A stretch of DNA of 64,000 nucleotides, from contig CAXKWD010000001.1 of NCBI GenBank assembly GCA_964059195.1, forward strand, positions 156,600,532 through 156,664,531, written 5' to 3'. The position numbers and the translations under genes are program-made. The stretch comes from Ectobius pallidus (lineage: Eukaryota > Arthropoda > Insecta > Blattodea > Ectobiidae). The notes beneath the pieces were generated by a model that saw only the letters and a program-made list of their open reading frames with translations, ran no database searches and was not told the DNA's origin. Below, piece by piece: positions 48,401 through 60,400 of the stretch (positions are counted from its first letter, which is position 1; every line of letters starts with the position of its first letter).

Positions 48401-51400
48401 CAAGACAGTCAATGGCTTCATGGAAAAATGTTTGCGGTTGCCTACGGAACCATGATTCTACCCAGGCGTGCACCTCTTTGTCCGAAGCAAATTGATGGTC
48501 ATGAATGTCTTGCTTCATTTCTAAAAAAATATGGAGATCTGGACTGTATGGAGGATGTGTAAGGGTTTTCCAGTGAAACTTTAGTCGAAACAACCTTGGC
48601 AACATGTGGACAAACATTATCGTGCAACAGAATGATGCCGTCCGTCAACATTCCTGGGCGTTTCGACTTGATGGCACGCTTCAATTTTTGCAAAGTTTCC
48701 TCCATACAGTCCAGATCTCGCTCCATATTTTTGGAGAAATGAAGAAAGACATTTGTGGTCGTCGATTTGCTTCGGACGAAGAGGTGCACGGCTAGTTAGA
48801 ATCATGGTTCCGTACGCAACCACAAACATTTTTCCATGAAGCCACTGACCGTCTTGTCTCACAGTGGGATAAATGTATTAACAGTTATGGCGATTACTTT
48901 TGAAATAATAAACAGTTTACTTACTTTTTTCCATCTGTCTCATTTTCATTTGACTGCCCCTCGTATATTCATTTCCAGCTCAGGAAGGGTTAAAGTGAGT
49001 TAAATTTGAGCTTGTGTTCAATACATCTTATCACTCTAAGCTTTTAAAAATCTGCTCTTTTTAGGCTGACTGTTTGAATTTTTAAATTAAAATACCTTTG
49101 TTTTAGAAGGAGAAAGAAACTTCAAAATATTACCACGAAAGTAGACAAATTGTTCTAACTTACCCCATGATTTTTTCCTCGAGGGTGCCTCGGGTTATGA
49201 GCCTGTATACATTCACTACTTTCTTCTGTCCAATTCTATGGGCTCTGTCCATTGCCTGCAAATCCTTCATAGGATTCCAATCATGCTCCACAAATATGAC
49301 CTATGACAGAAATGTAAAAGAAAGCATTATTATCATTATTATTATGTTGATGAGTAAGTTACTTTTCAGTTTTTTAAATGAGACAATTAATACTTAGCTT
49401 TGTCCTGAATACAGCAAAATTACTAGAAAGTAAATAAAGGTGCAAACTAGTAGTAATATTTCATACCATTAAAACTTTTAAATTTGGTAAGAACCCTACA
49501 AGATATTCTTCAATGTTGGTTTATACGAGAAACAAAGGGATTTTAAGGAACAAACAAAGTAATTACCGTGTCAGCTCCTGTGAGATTGAGACCCAGTCCA
49601 CCAACTTGAGTGGTGAGCAGCAATACATCTATTGATGGATCATTATTGAATGTTGTGACCACAGAATGTCTCACTCCAGGTGGAATGCTGCCATCTAATC
49701 TCAGGTACGTTACACCGGGCATGTTAGACCTGTATAATATGGAGGATGCTAAATATTTACCTAACATGAGGATATGGTTTCTTTCAAGCAAGTGACAAAG
49801 AAATGTTACTTTTTAATTTTTCTACAGTAAAACCACTTTTTAACAAAAAATCAAGAGAACTGAATGGCTGGCTTATAACTACCCTTCAGAAAATTTTTAC
49901 AATTTCATGTTTCAAATGAAAGTTTCAGCTCTTATATAAACACCCTGTGTAGAAAATTTAGACAAAATCGTTAAGAGTAATTTTATAGAAAAGTGCACTA
50001 AATGAAGTCTTTTTCATGTAAAGTGGTAGTATTATTAAAAAAATAAATAAATTAATAAATTAATTAATTAAAAAAAAAAAAGTCGCTGCTAAACTTCCTG
50101 TCACATCTCCAAAAGATAATATCTAACCTTGTATAAAATTGTATTATTATTATACAACCGAGCTAGCTGTTCACAGACACAAATACATACATCACACCAC
50201 ACCACACCACACAGCCACCTTCCCCCAAACATACACACAGACATGTTTCTGAAAATTATATTTTTGGATTCAGAGATTTCAAAATGTGTAATAATGCTGA
50301 AAACACAACATTAAATTTCAAAGTCGAACACAATACCTTCTCCATCTACAGTACCTATCATATGAGTAGAGAAATTAAAAATATACTTACTTAAACAGAT
50401 CATTCTCCAAGATGTCAAGCATAGCCTTAAGCTGACAGAAGATTAGGGCTCTATGCTGGTTAATGACTAATTCCCCAGGTTGTCCTCCAGCAGGGACACC
50501 AATACCACAATCCAACAACAGTTGCCTGCAATTATAAAAATTAAGTTGAAGTGTACCAAAATAACACATAAAAACATGCAAAGTACTATGTTTAACACTT
50601 GGGGGACTCGCCTATATTCGAGGAAATTACTCCGAGTACATAGGTTCTGTTTCACAAGGATGTTAAATTTACTTCTATGAAGGAATAATTGTTTATTATT
50701 GTAATACAGATTAACTACATACTTACTTAAGAGCAGGCAGTTTGGCTGCATGCTGGATATCAGCCATGGTGCTATTCTGCTGTTTAAGTTGCTGTGTAAT
50801 TCTTTCATACTCAGGGTGTCGAGGAGAAAGAACCAGTTTAGGATGATTACATACATTCTGTAGATACCGCAAAGCCTGAAATAAAAGACAAATCAATACA
50901 GTTGCTTATTAGAATGAAACTGTTACATGATTCTCGATATATCGAGAACTTTCAAGAAACGAATAACCCAGATTTTTTCATTCGAGAACTCCCATCACTA
51001 CTTTACAGAAACACGTATGGGTAAGTCAGGTGGACATTATGGCACAGTCACATAACACCCTTGTCTCTTCATTTTGGTACAGGACTATTTTCCCCTGAGA
51101 TTTGTACTTTTAACTTTATACCAGCTATGTTACAAAAACTCTGCAATCACTAAAGTAATGTATCAGCAAAAATTGTGCCAGGGATAAAAAGCAAAGAAAG
51201 AATTAAAAAAAGAAAAATCCTTCTCAAGATTCTTTGCTTCAGTTTCCTGTTAATGTTACGCAACGTAATAAAAATAGCAGTTTTGAAGGAGCTTGAATTA
51301 TTTTGTGTACCTGGAAGATGTGAGTATTCCCTTGGAGGTTGCCTGCCTGTCCTCCGGCCAGCGTCTCCTGCAAATTGTGGTGTGCTTGTGAACGAGCAAA

Positions 51401-54400
51401 GTCTTCATACAGCTGCTCTTGAAGTGGACTGAGCTCACAATAGTAATCTTGTGTTATCTTGGGTGGCAGATCTTGGAGTACATCCTCTTTCATTCTGCGC
51501 AGGAGGAAAGGCAACACTTGTCTGTGCAGAGCTTCCATCGCCAGGGCTCCTATAATTATTTGAATAATTATTTGAATAATAAGAGCAAAAATCTCCTAAT
51601 AAAAGTTGCTTGTCTATGTCCCCTCTATACACAGGTAAAATATTTCGGTGTTATTCATTAACACCCTGTATATATTGTATACACTGTTTGTCCATATTAA
51701 AAATATATACAGGGTGTTAATGAATAACACCGAAATATTTTACCTGTGTATAGAGGGGACATAGACAAGCAATTTTTATTAGGAGATTTTTGCTCTATGG
51801 ATTCAATTCTTCCTGTTATAACATAAAATCTCCCAAGGATATACACGCCACTGACTTCTAATACTTGAAATGATGGGAAACAAAGGAACTTATCGATCGC
51901 TAAGAAGGCATGAAGTCAATTTAATGAAAATTTTAACCCTATTTCGCTCAATTATTGACTTACGAGCACCAAATTTTAAGGACTTTAATGCCCTGTAGCA
52001 TACACATTTTACGTCATAGAGCAAAAATGTCATAATAAAAGTTGCTTGTCTATGTCCCCTCTATACACAGATAAAATATTTCGGTGTTATTCATTAACAC
52101 CCTGTATATCAATTCATCACTACAGTTTGAACAGTTAGCAGTGAAAGGGTTAATTTAACTAGGCATTCATTTTTGAAAATTTTGCACATTCTGTTGAAAT
52201 TAAATAATTAACACAAACAAAAAACACAAGGAATATTATTAATAATAAATTATTATTTACCTGCTTCCTGCTCTTTTGGTGAGCTCTTAGGATCGCGACT
52301 AGCAAGAATGGGTTTGCTATAGCGTGCTGTGAACTGCTTCTCAGTCCCCAGGAATCCAGGCATCAGGAAGTCAAAGAGAGACCACAATTCCAGTACGTTG
52401 TTCTGGATGGGGGTTCCAGACAGAATGAGTCTATGATTTGCCACTAACTGTTTGATTGCCTTAGAAGACTGGAATATCAAGCAAGTAAATTAAAAGAATT
52501 TATAAATCCTGTCTTATATTGCACATAAAAAACCTGTTAAGTAATCAATTATATTCATGAACGAGACTTGATAACTTATTTTGACAGATGAGTTTACTTT
52601 CGCAGACTGATTATTGTACATTCTTTAATTTGTTTCTTCAGGAATGACCATATGCAAAGACAAACCAGGTAGAACCTAAACAGAAAACGATCAATTTATT
52701 TCAATGACCTACAACTTGGAGAATGTAAAATATACTGAAATCAGCAAGATTCTGTTATCAGATACGTCTTCATTTATACACATTGAGCTCCCTGTTTTGT
52801 CTTTATGCATACAGTAGACTACACTTATCTACGAACTGAAAATTTAAAAAACGCATTTAACTTAGTGGAGGGAAAGGAAATAGACATTAAATCCATGTCT
52901 GGGATATTAATACAAGTAAGAATCAGCTTGAAAAATTTTATGTCATAACCGGGATTTGAACACGGATCTCCAGCTTAACGCGCTGATGCTCTACCATTGA
53001 GCTACCATGACAACATGCCAGTACAACATCAAATTCCTCAACTGATTCAGAATACAAGGCAGACCACGGGAGGTTTCTCCGTTGAGAACACACATCCAAT
53101 GGTGTCCTACATTTGTAGGTACTTTGAAGCCAAGTTATTATTCTGAATCAGTTGAGGAATTTGATGTTGTACTGGCATGTTGTCATGGTAGCTCAATGGT
53201 AGAGCATCAGCGCGTTAAGCTGGAGATCCGTGTTCAAATCCCGGTTATGACATAACATTTTTCAAGCTGATTCTTACTTGTATTAATATCCCAGACATGG
53301 ATTTAATGTCTATTTCCTTTCCCTCCACTTAATTAATAGTATATAAATAATAACTTGGCTTCAAAGTACCTACAAATGTAGGACACCATTGGATGTGTGT
53401 TCTCAACGGAGAAACCTCCCGTGGTCTGCCTTGTATTCTGAATCAGTTGAGGAATTTGATGTTGTACTGGCATGTTGTCATGGTAGCTCAATGGTAGAGC
53501 ATCAGCGCGTTAAGCTGGAGATCTGTGTTCAAATCCCGGTTATGACATAAAATTTTTCAAGCTGATTCTTACTTGCATTTAACTTAGTTTCAAGGAACAG
53601 CTTATTCCCTCTGCTAACTTGTTACACACACTTAGGCCTACTACCATAGTACATATATAGTAAGTTATTGCTTTTAATGTATCATTGTTGGAGAAGATGA
53701 AAGCTATGTTGAGATTTATTAAATCATTAGGCTGTTGAACATTCAGAAAGCCAATTCCACTATCTGTGGATTCCAGAGCAGTACTGAAGATATGTGCCAT
53801 TTCTGAAACTGGCTATCTATAAAACAAACATATTAAAACTCTCACCTTTGTCTTTCCATTCTTTATCACATGCCCTTCATCAAGGATGCAATAATTCCAG
53901 TTGATGGAGCTGAAGAAATCTATGTCTTTTCTCACAATATCATAGGAAGCCACAACTAGGTTATGGTATTTCACCTTGCTCCGTAACCTGAAAATATGAA
54001 ATCATGTTAGTAATTCATTAAATACCTTCACTACAGAAGTGTTAATTTAGAAAAAATTTATGCAGTAGCGTCATGAACCATGTTTTCAGTCAGAAAATGT
54101 TTATTTTTATTGACATTTTATGTTCAATACGGCTCTCGTGCTGGACTTCCACGCAATGTGTTCCAAGTGGTTACTCGGCCCATGTCTGCCAATGATCTTG
54201 CATATCATAGGACCTTCCCGCAAAAGCTTATCCACTGCTGCCAATAGTTTTATATACTCATGCTCTCAATATGGTTAGGTTCTCCAATTACCATTTACAA
54301 TAATTACCATACTCAAAATTCCCAGTAAAGCTTGGAAGGGGGATCTATGGGCCCAGACCCTGGTGGGGTTTGGGGGCAAAGCACTCAATATAGACACACA

Positions 54401-57400
54401 GGAAGGGAATCTAGGCCTGATATAAGTTTTTGTACCTGGTATAAACCTCAACCTCGATAGCAACTGAGCCACAGAGTCCGCTGTTTTTACTGTTAGTTTG
54501 CAGCATTGAATTTTCTTCAATGACCACTGACCCACTCCCTGTCCGACAATAGAGCATCAAACAGCGCACAGAAATCATGATCTAATAGCAGTTCAGTACC
54601 ATTTTAGGTTAACTTTGTGTCTACTTCTTAGTGATTTTACTTACATTTAGAATCTTCAGACAAATACAAAGTGCTTATATATGAAACTGTAGGTTCTAAA
54701 TAATAATATACTGGTAACATAAAATTTGGCTGTTTATTGTTTCTAAAACCAAAATATCACACCCAGAAAATTCCTACTTTTTTTAACACGAGGGTTAAAA
54801 ATTTCTTCTTTTTTGCATCAGTCAATGAGTGGTGTGCATAAAAATTAAGTAACTGCTTGTACTACAAATCTGTATTCAGGTAAGTGTAGTTATAAAATAA
54901 CTTACTTGTCTCTCTCTGCAGGAGGCCCAATGTATGGTAGAGGGAAGAGATAATCTCGTGACAGGAACTTCTCCACCTCATACACCCAGTGGCCTGTGAG
55001 CGTTGGGGGGCATATAACGATGGAAGGCATTGGAGCACAGTCTGGGCTTTTTGTTTTCTGAAAACAAAATATTTGTAAAATAAAAACTATTCTAATATAC
55101 AATAAAATCAGGTAAACTGATATAACCAAGTGCCAGTATGTTTTTTTTTAATCAGTGATACACGCAATTATGATAGGCCAATGCATAAAAGTTATTTTTG
55201 TAATAGATGTCCGAGTTAACTCCAAAAACAAAATGTGCCGGCAATAATAATAATGATGCAATAGACCTACGATTCGCTGATATCTCTGTTTCAATTTAAA
55301 GCAGCCTTAAAGGTTATGAATGAATAATAAGCATATGAAATCTATCTGTCAGGAATTACATTAGGTATATTGCTGCACAGGAACGATAAGAAAAATACTC
55401 ACAGTAAAATATAGCCTAATGTAAATATCGATAGTCTACATAACCATAGAATACACATTACAATATCAATATTCGACGGCTAGTTGTTATAAATCGTTTA
55501 TTTAAGTTATTATTTAGCCACACTGACATCGTTATGAAGAAACAAATCAATGAAGGGTGCTAACAATATGAATAAACGATTGGCAATTTGTTAAGTTTTT
55601 TTAATAAGCTTACATTGTGGGCCTTGAAAGAATATTGATTACAAAATTAATATTGATATATGCGTTACTTCGGCATCGATCAACCGATTTGGCCCTAATT
55701 CAATAGGCTTGTACCCAAAAACGTCATAAATTCGTATACCAAGTTTCAAGAAAATCCGATAAAGCGTATTTGAGTTATCCATGCCTTTGTGATATATTAC
55801 CATAAAAAGGCACTAAATTGGGCATTATTCCGGTACCGCCCAACCGATCTGGTCCAATATCAATAGGCATCTTCCCATGGACATTATAAATAGGTATTCC
55901 AAGTTTCATGAAAATCCGATAAAGTGTATGTGAGTTATGGCGCCTTTAAAATATACACTAAATTGGGTTTTACTCCGGTACCGGTGAACCGATTTGGTCC
56001 AATTTCAATAGGGTTCTTCCCATGGACATTATAAACGCGTATACCAAGTTTCATTAAAATTCGATAAAGCGTATTTGAGTTAGAGCGCGTACAGACACAC
56101 GGACGGACGAACAGACATTTTTCGTCCCCCACACAATCTCATAAAGTACCATACTGGCACTTAATAAACTGTTGTTAAGACCATTACTTTGAAAGACGTT
56201 ACGATATTTCAAGATTTGAGAAATTTGTACCATGCAACAATTATAGCAACTGTAAATTGGAATGCAAATATTTAATATTCCAGAAGATAATGAGGAAACA
56301 AATCCACACAGGAAGAGGAGTACCTCATATTGCTGTTGCCTATAGTAGTGATCTCCTGCTAGGATACAGATTGACTGGAGAGTCTTTCCCAGTCCCATGT
56401 CATCACAAAGAATTCCATGAAGTTTGTACTTGTTAAGAAATGCAAGCCAGTTCACACCAGACTGAAAAAAAAAAAAGATGACACCAATCAAATATCTTGC
56501 ATGATGTACAGAACTGTAGACCAAATTTAAATCATAAACATGCACACGATATTCAGCATTGCCTCTACGTTATAAACTACTTATGCACTGAGCAAGCAAG
56601 TAAATTTTTATGAGATGATCTGTTCCTGTAATGACCAATCACAAGTTTGAATCGCTGTATTTACCTGAATGTAACTATTTAACTTAAAGCCACACCTGCA
56701 TTTTAACACCATAATAAAGAAAAAAGATATTAACTCCACAGTAAAGTAATATAACTGCCTCAGTTTCAAGTAAAACATTTCTTAGGTAAAATAAGCAAGA
56801 ATCTGGAAAAATAGCTTAAATTATGAGAAAAATGAAATACTACTGGTCAATTGCTAAAACAAGAATATAAGGTTTTATCCACAACCATGAATTAAAACTG
56901 TCATGACTGTTAAAACAATGTTACTTTCATATTTCTGAGTCAGACAAGATCATTTACACTAACCATAACTGAGGTAGATTTAAAACCCCGGCTGCAGATT
57001 TAAGATGGATATTTTGAAAAGCTATTAACTGAATCCCAATAATGGCTTAGGAAGGAAAAAATGAGACATTTTATTGATTACAGTGAAAATGTTAAAAATG
57101 CTTGACTGCCAAACTACTAGAAAATCAGCATATTAAGTTTTCAGGATCTTAAAGGGGTACTGAACGAAAATTTTTACTTTATCTTAAAATAAAATACGAT
57201 TCTCGCTAAGTGCAGAGTCGAAAACCGTTTCTTTTTATGTTCGCTCATTCTCATTCTGTGAGCAATTTAAATTATACTGTTGCAAGGATCTGACGTCACG
57301 CAGCTAACGCGCCGCGCCGTCAGCAGTTTTAGTTTGGCTTGCTCCGGTAATGTGTGAAAGGTGCCGGTCTTGTATTTCCTAGTAATGTTTATTGTGTAGT

Positions 57401-60400
57401 GTAAGTGAAGATGCCTGCGTGCAGTGCTTACGGTTGTTCAAATAATCCTGGTGTCCATAGAAATGTTGGTTACTATGCATTCCCTTATAAAAACAAGAAA
57501 AGACGTTTTTACAACAAATGGGTTTCTTGCATGAAGCGTAAAAATGTTGTTCCAAAAAAATTCTAGAGTATGTGGAAAGCATTTTAAAGCAGATTTTTAA
57601 TGAATCGGATACTTTAAAAATCAGAATATTGAAGGATGAAAAATGCAGGTGCCCTAGATCAAAAGACAATTCGGTACCTTCAAAGTTCTTAATAGGAAGT
57701 AAAGAAATTCCTTCTCCCAAGAAAAGGAAGTCTAATTGCTTTAAAAAGAGGGAAGTGTAGGAATTAATTGATAATTCAATAACCGATTCTAAACAAGAAA
57801 GAGAAGCTACACAAGTTTATGAATGTATGCATATAGAATAGAAGACTGACGCAGAAATACAATGTGAGATAGGCACAGAAATTTATAGAGCTGCAAATTC
57901 TGTCTATATGAACTACATTGATGAACATGACATCTCGGAAGAAAAGGATGAAGGTTACGTCCCCGATGAAATCACTAGTGAAGGAGAAGAAGATGGCATA
58001 GAAAATATCAACATATCGGAAAAATATTCTTTTGTGTTTGTGTAAGTGCCCTTCTTACACCATTTTTTCTGGAAGCATCCAGTAGATGGAAGTTTAAAAA
58101 GTAATGTGTCCATAGCCTCAGGAATGTACCTATGCGGATTAACATTTAATTATGTATCAGCTTTCTCAAATTCTACTAAGCTATTTTTTTTTCCGAATCA
58201 TACTTCTATAGGCTTGTAAATAAATTTGTATTTCCTTCCGTGCACAAAACGTGGTTAAAAGAAAAAGCTAACTATGTAGATGCTACGAGTGATTTAAATT
58301 TATGTTTATGTGGAGATGGACAATATGACTCCCCTGGTTTCTCTGCCAAGTATTTGACGTATTCCATTATGAATTTAGCAACAAATAAAATAATAGATTT
58401 TGTAATTGTACATAGAGGAACTGTAGCTGGTGACATTGAAAGAGCTGCTTGTGAAAAAATAATAAGCACAATGAATGAGAAACTCCCTATTAAATTGTTC
58501 CTAACGGAAAGACACACAGGCATTAGAGCTTTAATGAAAAACAAATTTTCACACATACACCATGAATTTGATGTTTGGCACCTTACTAAATCTCTAATGA
58601 AAAAGATTAACCATTTTCTGAAATCCTGCGTCATTCTTGAATGGAAACAATCAATTTATAATCATTTATGGTGGGCATCGTCTACGTGTGAGAATGACAG
58701 TATACTGCTAAAGGAGAAATTTACCTCAATTCTCAATCACATTGTTAACATTCATAGTTGGGAGGGTAATGAGAAATACCATTCATGTGCTCACGATGTG
58801 CTAAGTGATGATAAAATTAAAAATACTAAATGGCTCAGTAAGCATTCGAAAGACTACCATGACCTATATAACATCATTATGAATACCAGATTTTTAAATA
58901 TTATGCATCTCAATCATTCTTGTCACACAGGAAGTCTTGAATCCTATCATAGCGAACGTCTTAAATATGTACCAAAAAGAACCCATTTTTCATTTGAAGG
59001 CATGTATTTACGGTCAATGATAGCAGCTCTTGACCACAACTTCCATCAAGGAAAAAGAGTCGTGGGCGGGTCAGTGGAATTTTCTAAATCATGTGGAGAT
59101 TGGGTTAATAAGAGAAAGTACGACAACAAAACATTTGAGTGGAGGCAAAATATTGTAAAGAAAACTGTCAGTGATGTTAATGAACACACATCTCTAACAA
59201 TGGACACTTAACAATAAAGAGTGCAACAATAAAACTAATATTATGTTGTGTTGGGGCTGTTCCGTGTGTAATGCGCCATGTCCAGTCCAGACCCGAGCTA
59301 GCCAGGTGACGTCACGAGCGCTGCTATAGAGCGCTATAACTCGGAAACTGTAAGTTGGATAGAGTTTTTATATTCGCCATAGTAATACACAATCAGAGCT
59401 CTTACTCATTTGTAAATAAAATATATATGTAATTTTTCAGTTCAGTTCCCCTTTAAGTCGTAATGTTTTTGTTACCTGCTGGTAAGATCTCAATTCTGCT
59501 TGTATAGGAACTGGGACTTTATAGTCTCCTATTGACTTAGGGTTGAATAGCTGTTCTAGGAACTTGCGTTCTCGAGCTTTCTGCTGTGATAGCTCTGGAG
59601 TGAGATTAGGAGGATCTGGCACTCCACCATCCAATGGCATCAGCTGTATCAATGTAGCAAAGCAGTGTGTTGCCATCAAGCGTACAGGCTGATTCTGGTC
59701 ACTCATACGCCCTGAAAACATTGAATTTCAGAATTCACACCATGCTCCACTTAAGAATTAAATTAAATTCAACTACAAGATTTAACTTACAGATATTCAG
59801 ACTTATTTGATACTATAATACATGTCAACATGGGTTGACATGTAGGTGACCATGCAGGCAAAGGACCTGCGAAACGCGTACTACCAAAATAATTGGTAAG
59901 TGAAGTATATAGTGTGTTAGTCAATATCTGATTGGTTATATTATTTGACACTGTTAATATTGTTCAATCATTTACTTTATTTTACTTAAACTCACAAAGT
60001 TCCTATTTTACAGTTTTTAAATTTTGAAAAAAAAAAAAAATTACTTACTGATATTACAGAATATTGTTCGTCATTGATAGGAATTAGATTCTAAGTTCTC
60101 GCTCGACCAGCTACCCCATCTAGTTCCTTTCCCTGACACGACGTCATCAATCATCTTTTTCCAATTTGCTTTTGCTAGAAGGTGTGCCAGTGCATGGTAC
60201 TTTCTCTTTTTATTACTTTCAGTACAAAATTAAGCACAAGTATTACGACACAAAGAATGGCAATGACTTTCTCTTACTTTTACTACCACTTTATTACAGA
60301 AAGAGAATTTCAATTTTCCTATTAACTTGAATGAGATGTGTATAATAAAAGCTAAAAATACTTAAAACATTTTTTTTCCAAAATTCTTTTGAGAGTAGTT

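Larger units (their letters stand above)
52866..53574. mobile_element. tRNA-bearing retroposon as an inverted triplicate with 13-bp target duplication
   Basis: Three copies of one tRNA-containing unit: copy 1 inverted (52866-53138), copy 2 forward and lacking its first part (about 53139-53330), copy 3 forward and lacking its tail (about 53348-53574). The block is bounded by GCATTTAACTTAG at 52853-52865 and 53575-53587. A full unit runs from ACTTGGCTTCAAAGTACC through the tRNA part to TTTCCTTTCCCTCCACT. Copies differ by very few bases, so the event is young. One duplication around the whole block implies the composite entered as one event or grew after a single insertion. Confidence 0.88.
57153..59452 (+). 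mobile_element. Kolobok-type DNA transposon, 2.3 kb, TTAA target duplication
   Basis: Ends AGGGGTACTGAACGAAAA and, reversed, AGGGGAACTGAACTGAAAA, directly flanked by TTAA at 57149-57152 and 59453-59456. TTAA duplication, AGGG ends, an N-terminal THAP domain and the transposase type all agree with Kolobok. Inserted antisense in the BTAF1 intron between exons at 59476 and 56461; its right end is only 20 bases from the exon at 59476, next to that exon's splice donor. Confidence 0.92.

Noticed and set aside
52941..53547. Three functional tRNA genes
   Set aside because: All lie inside a mobile unit, are nearly identical, and lack the usual T before the anticodon; best seen as retroposon parts.
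55935..56132. Minus-strand open frame of 65 codons across 56.0 kb
   Set aside because: It is a reading of the tandem 155-bp repeat, which gives similar peptides from each unit.
58272..58634. Minus-strand open frame of about 120 codons
   Set aside because: Antisense shadow of the Kolobok catalytic frame.
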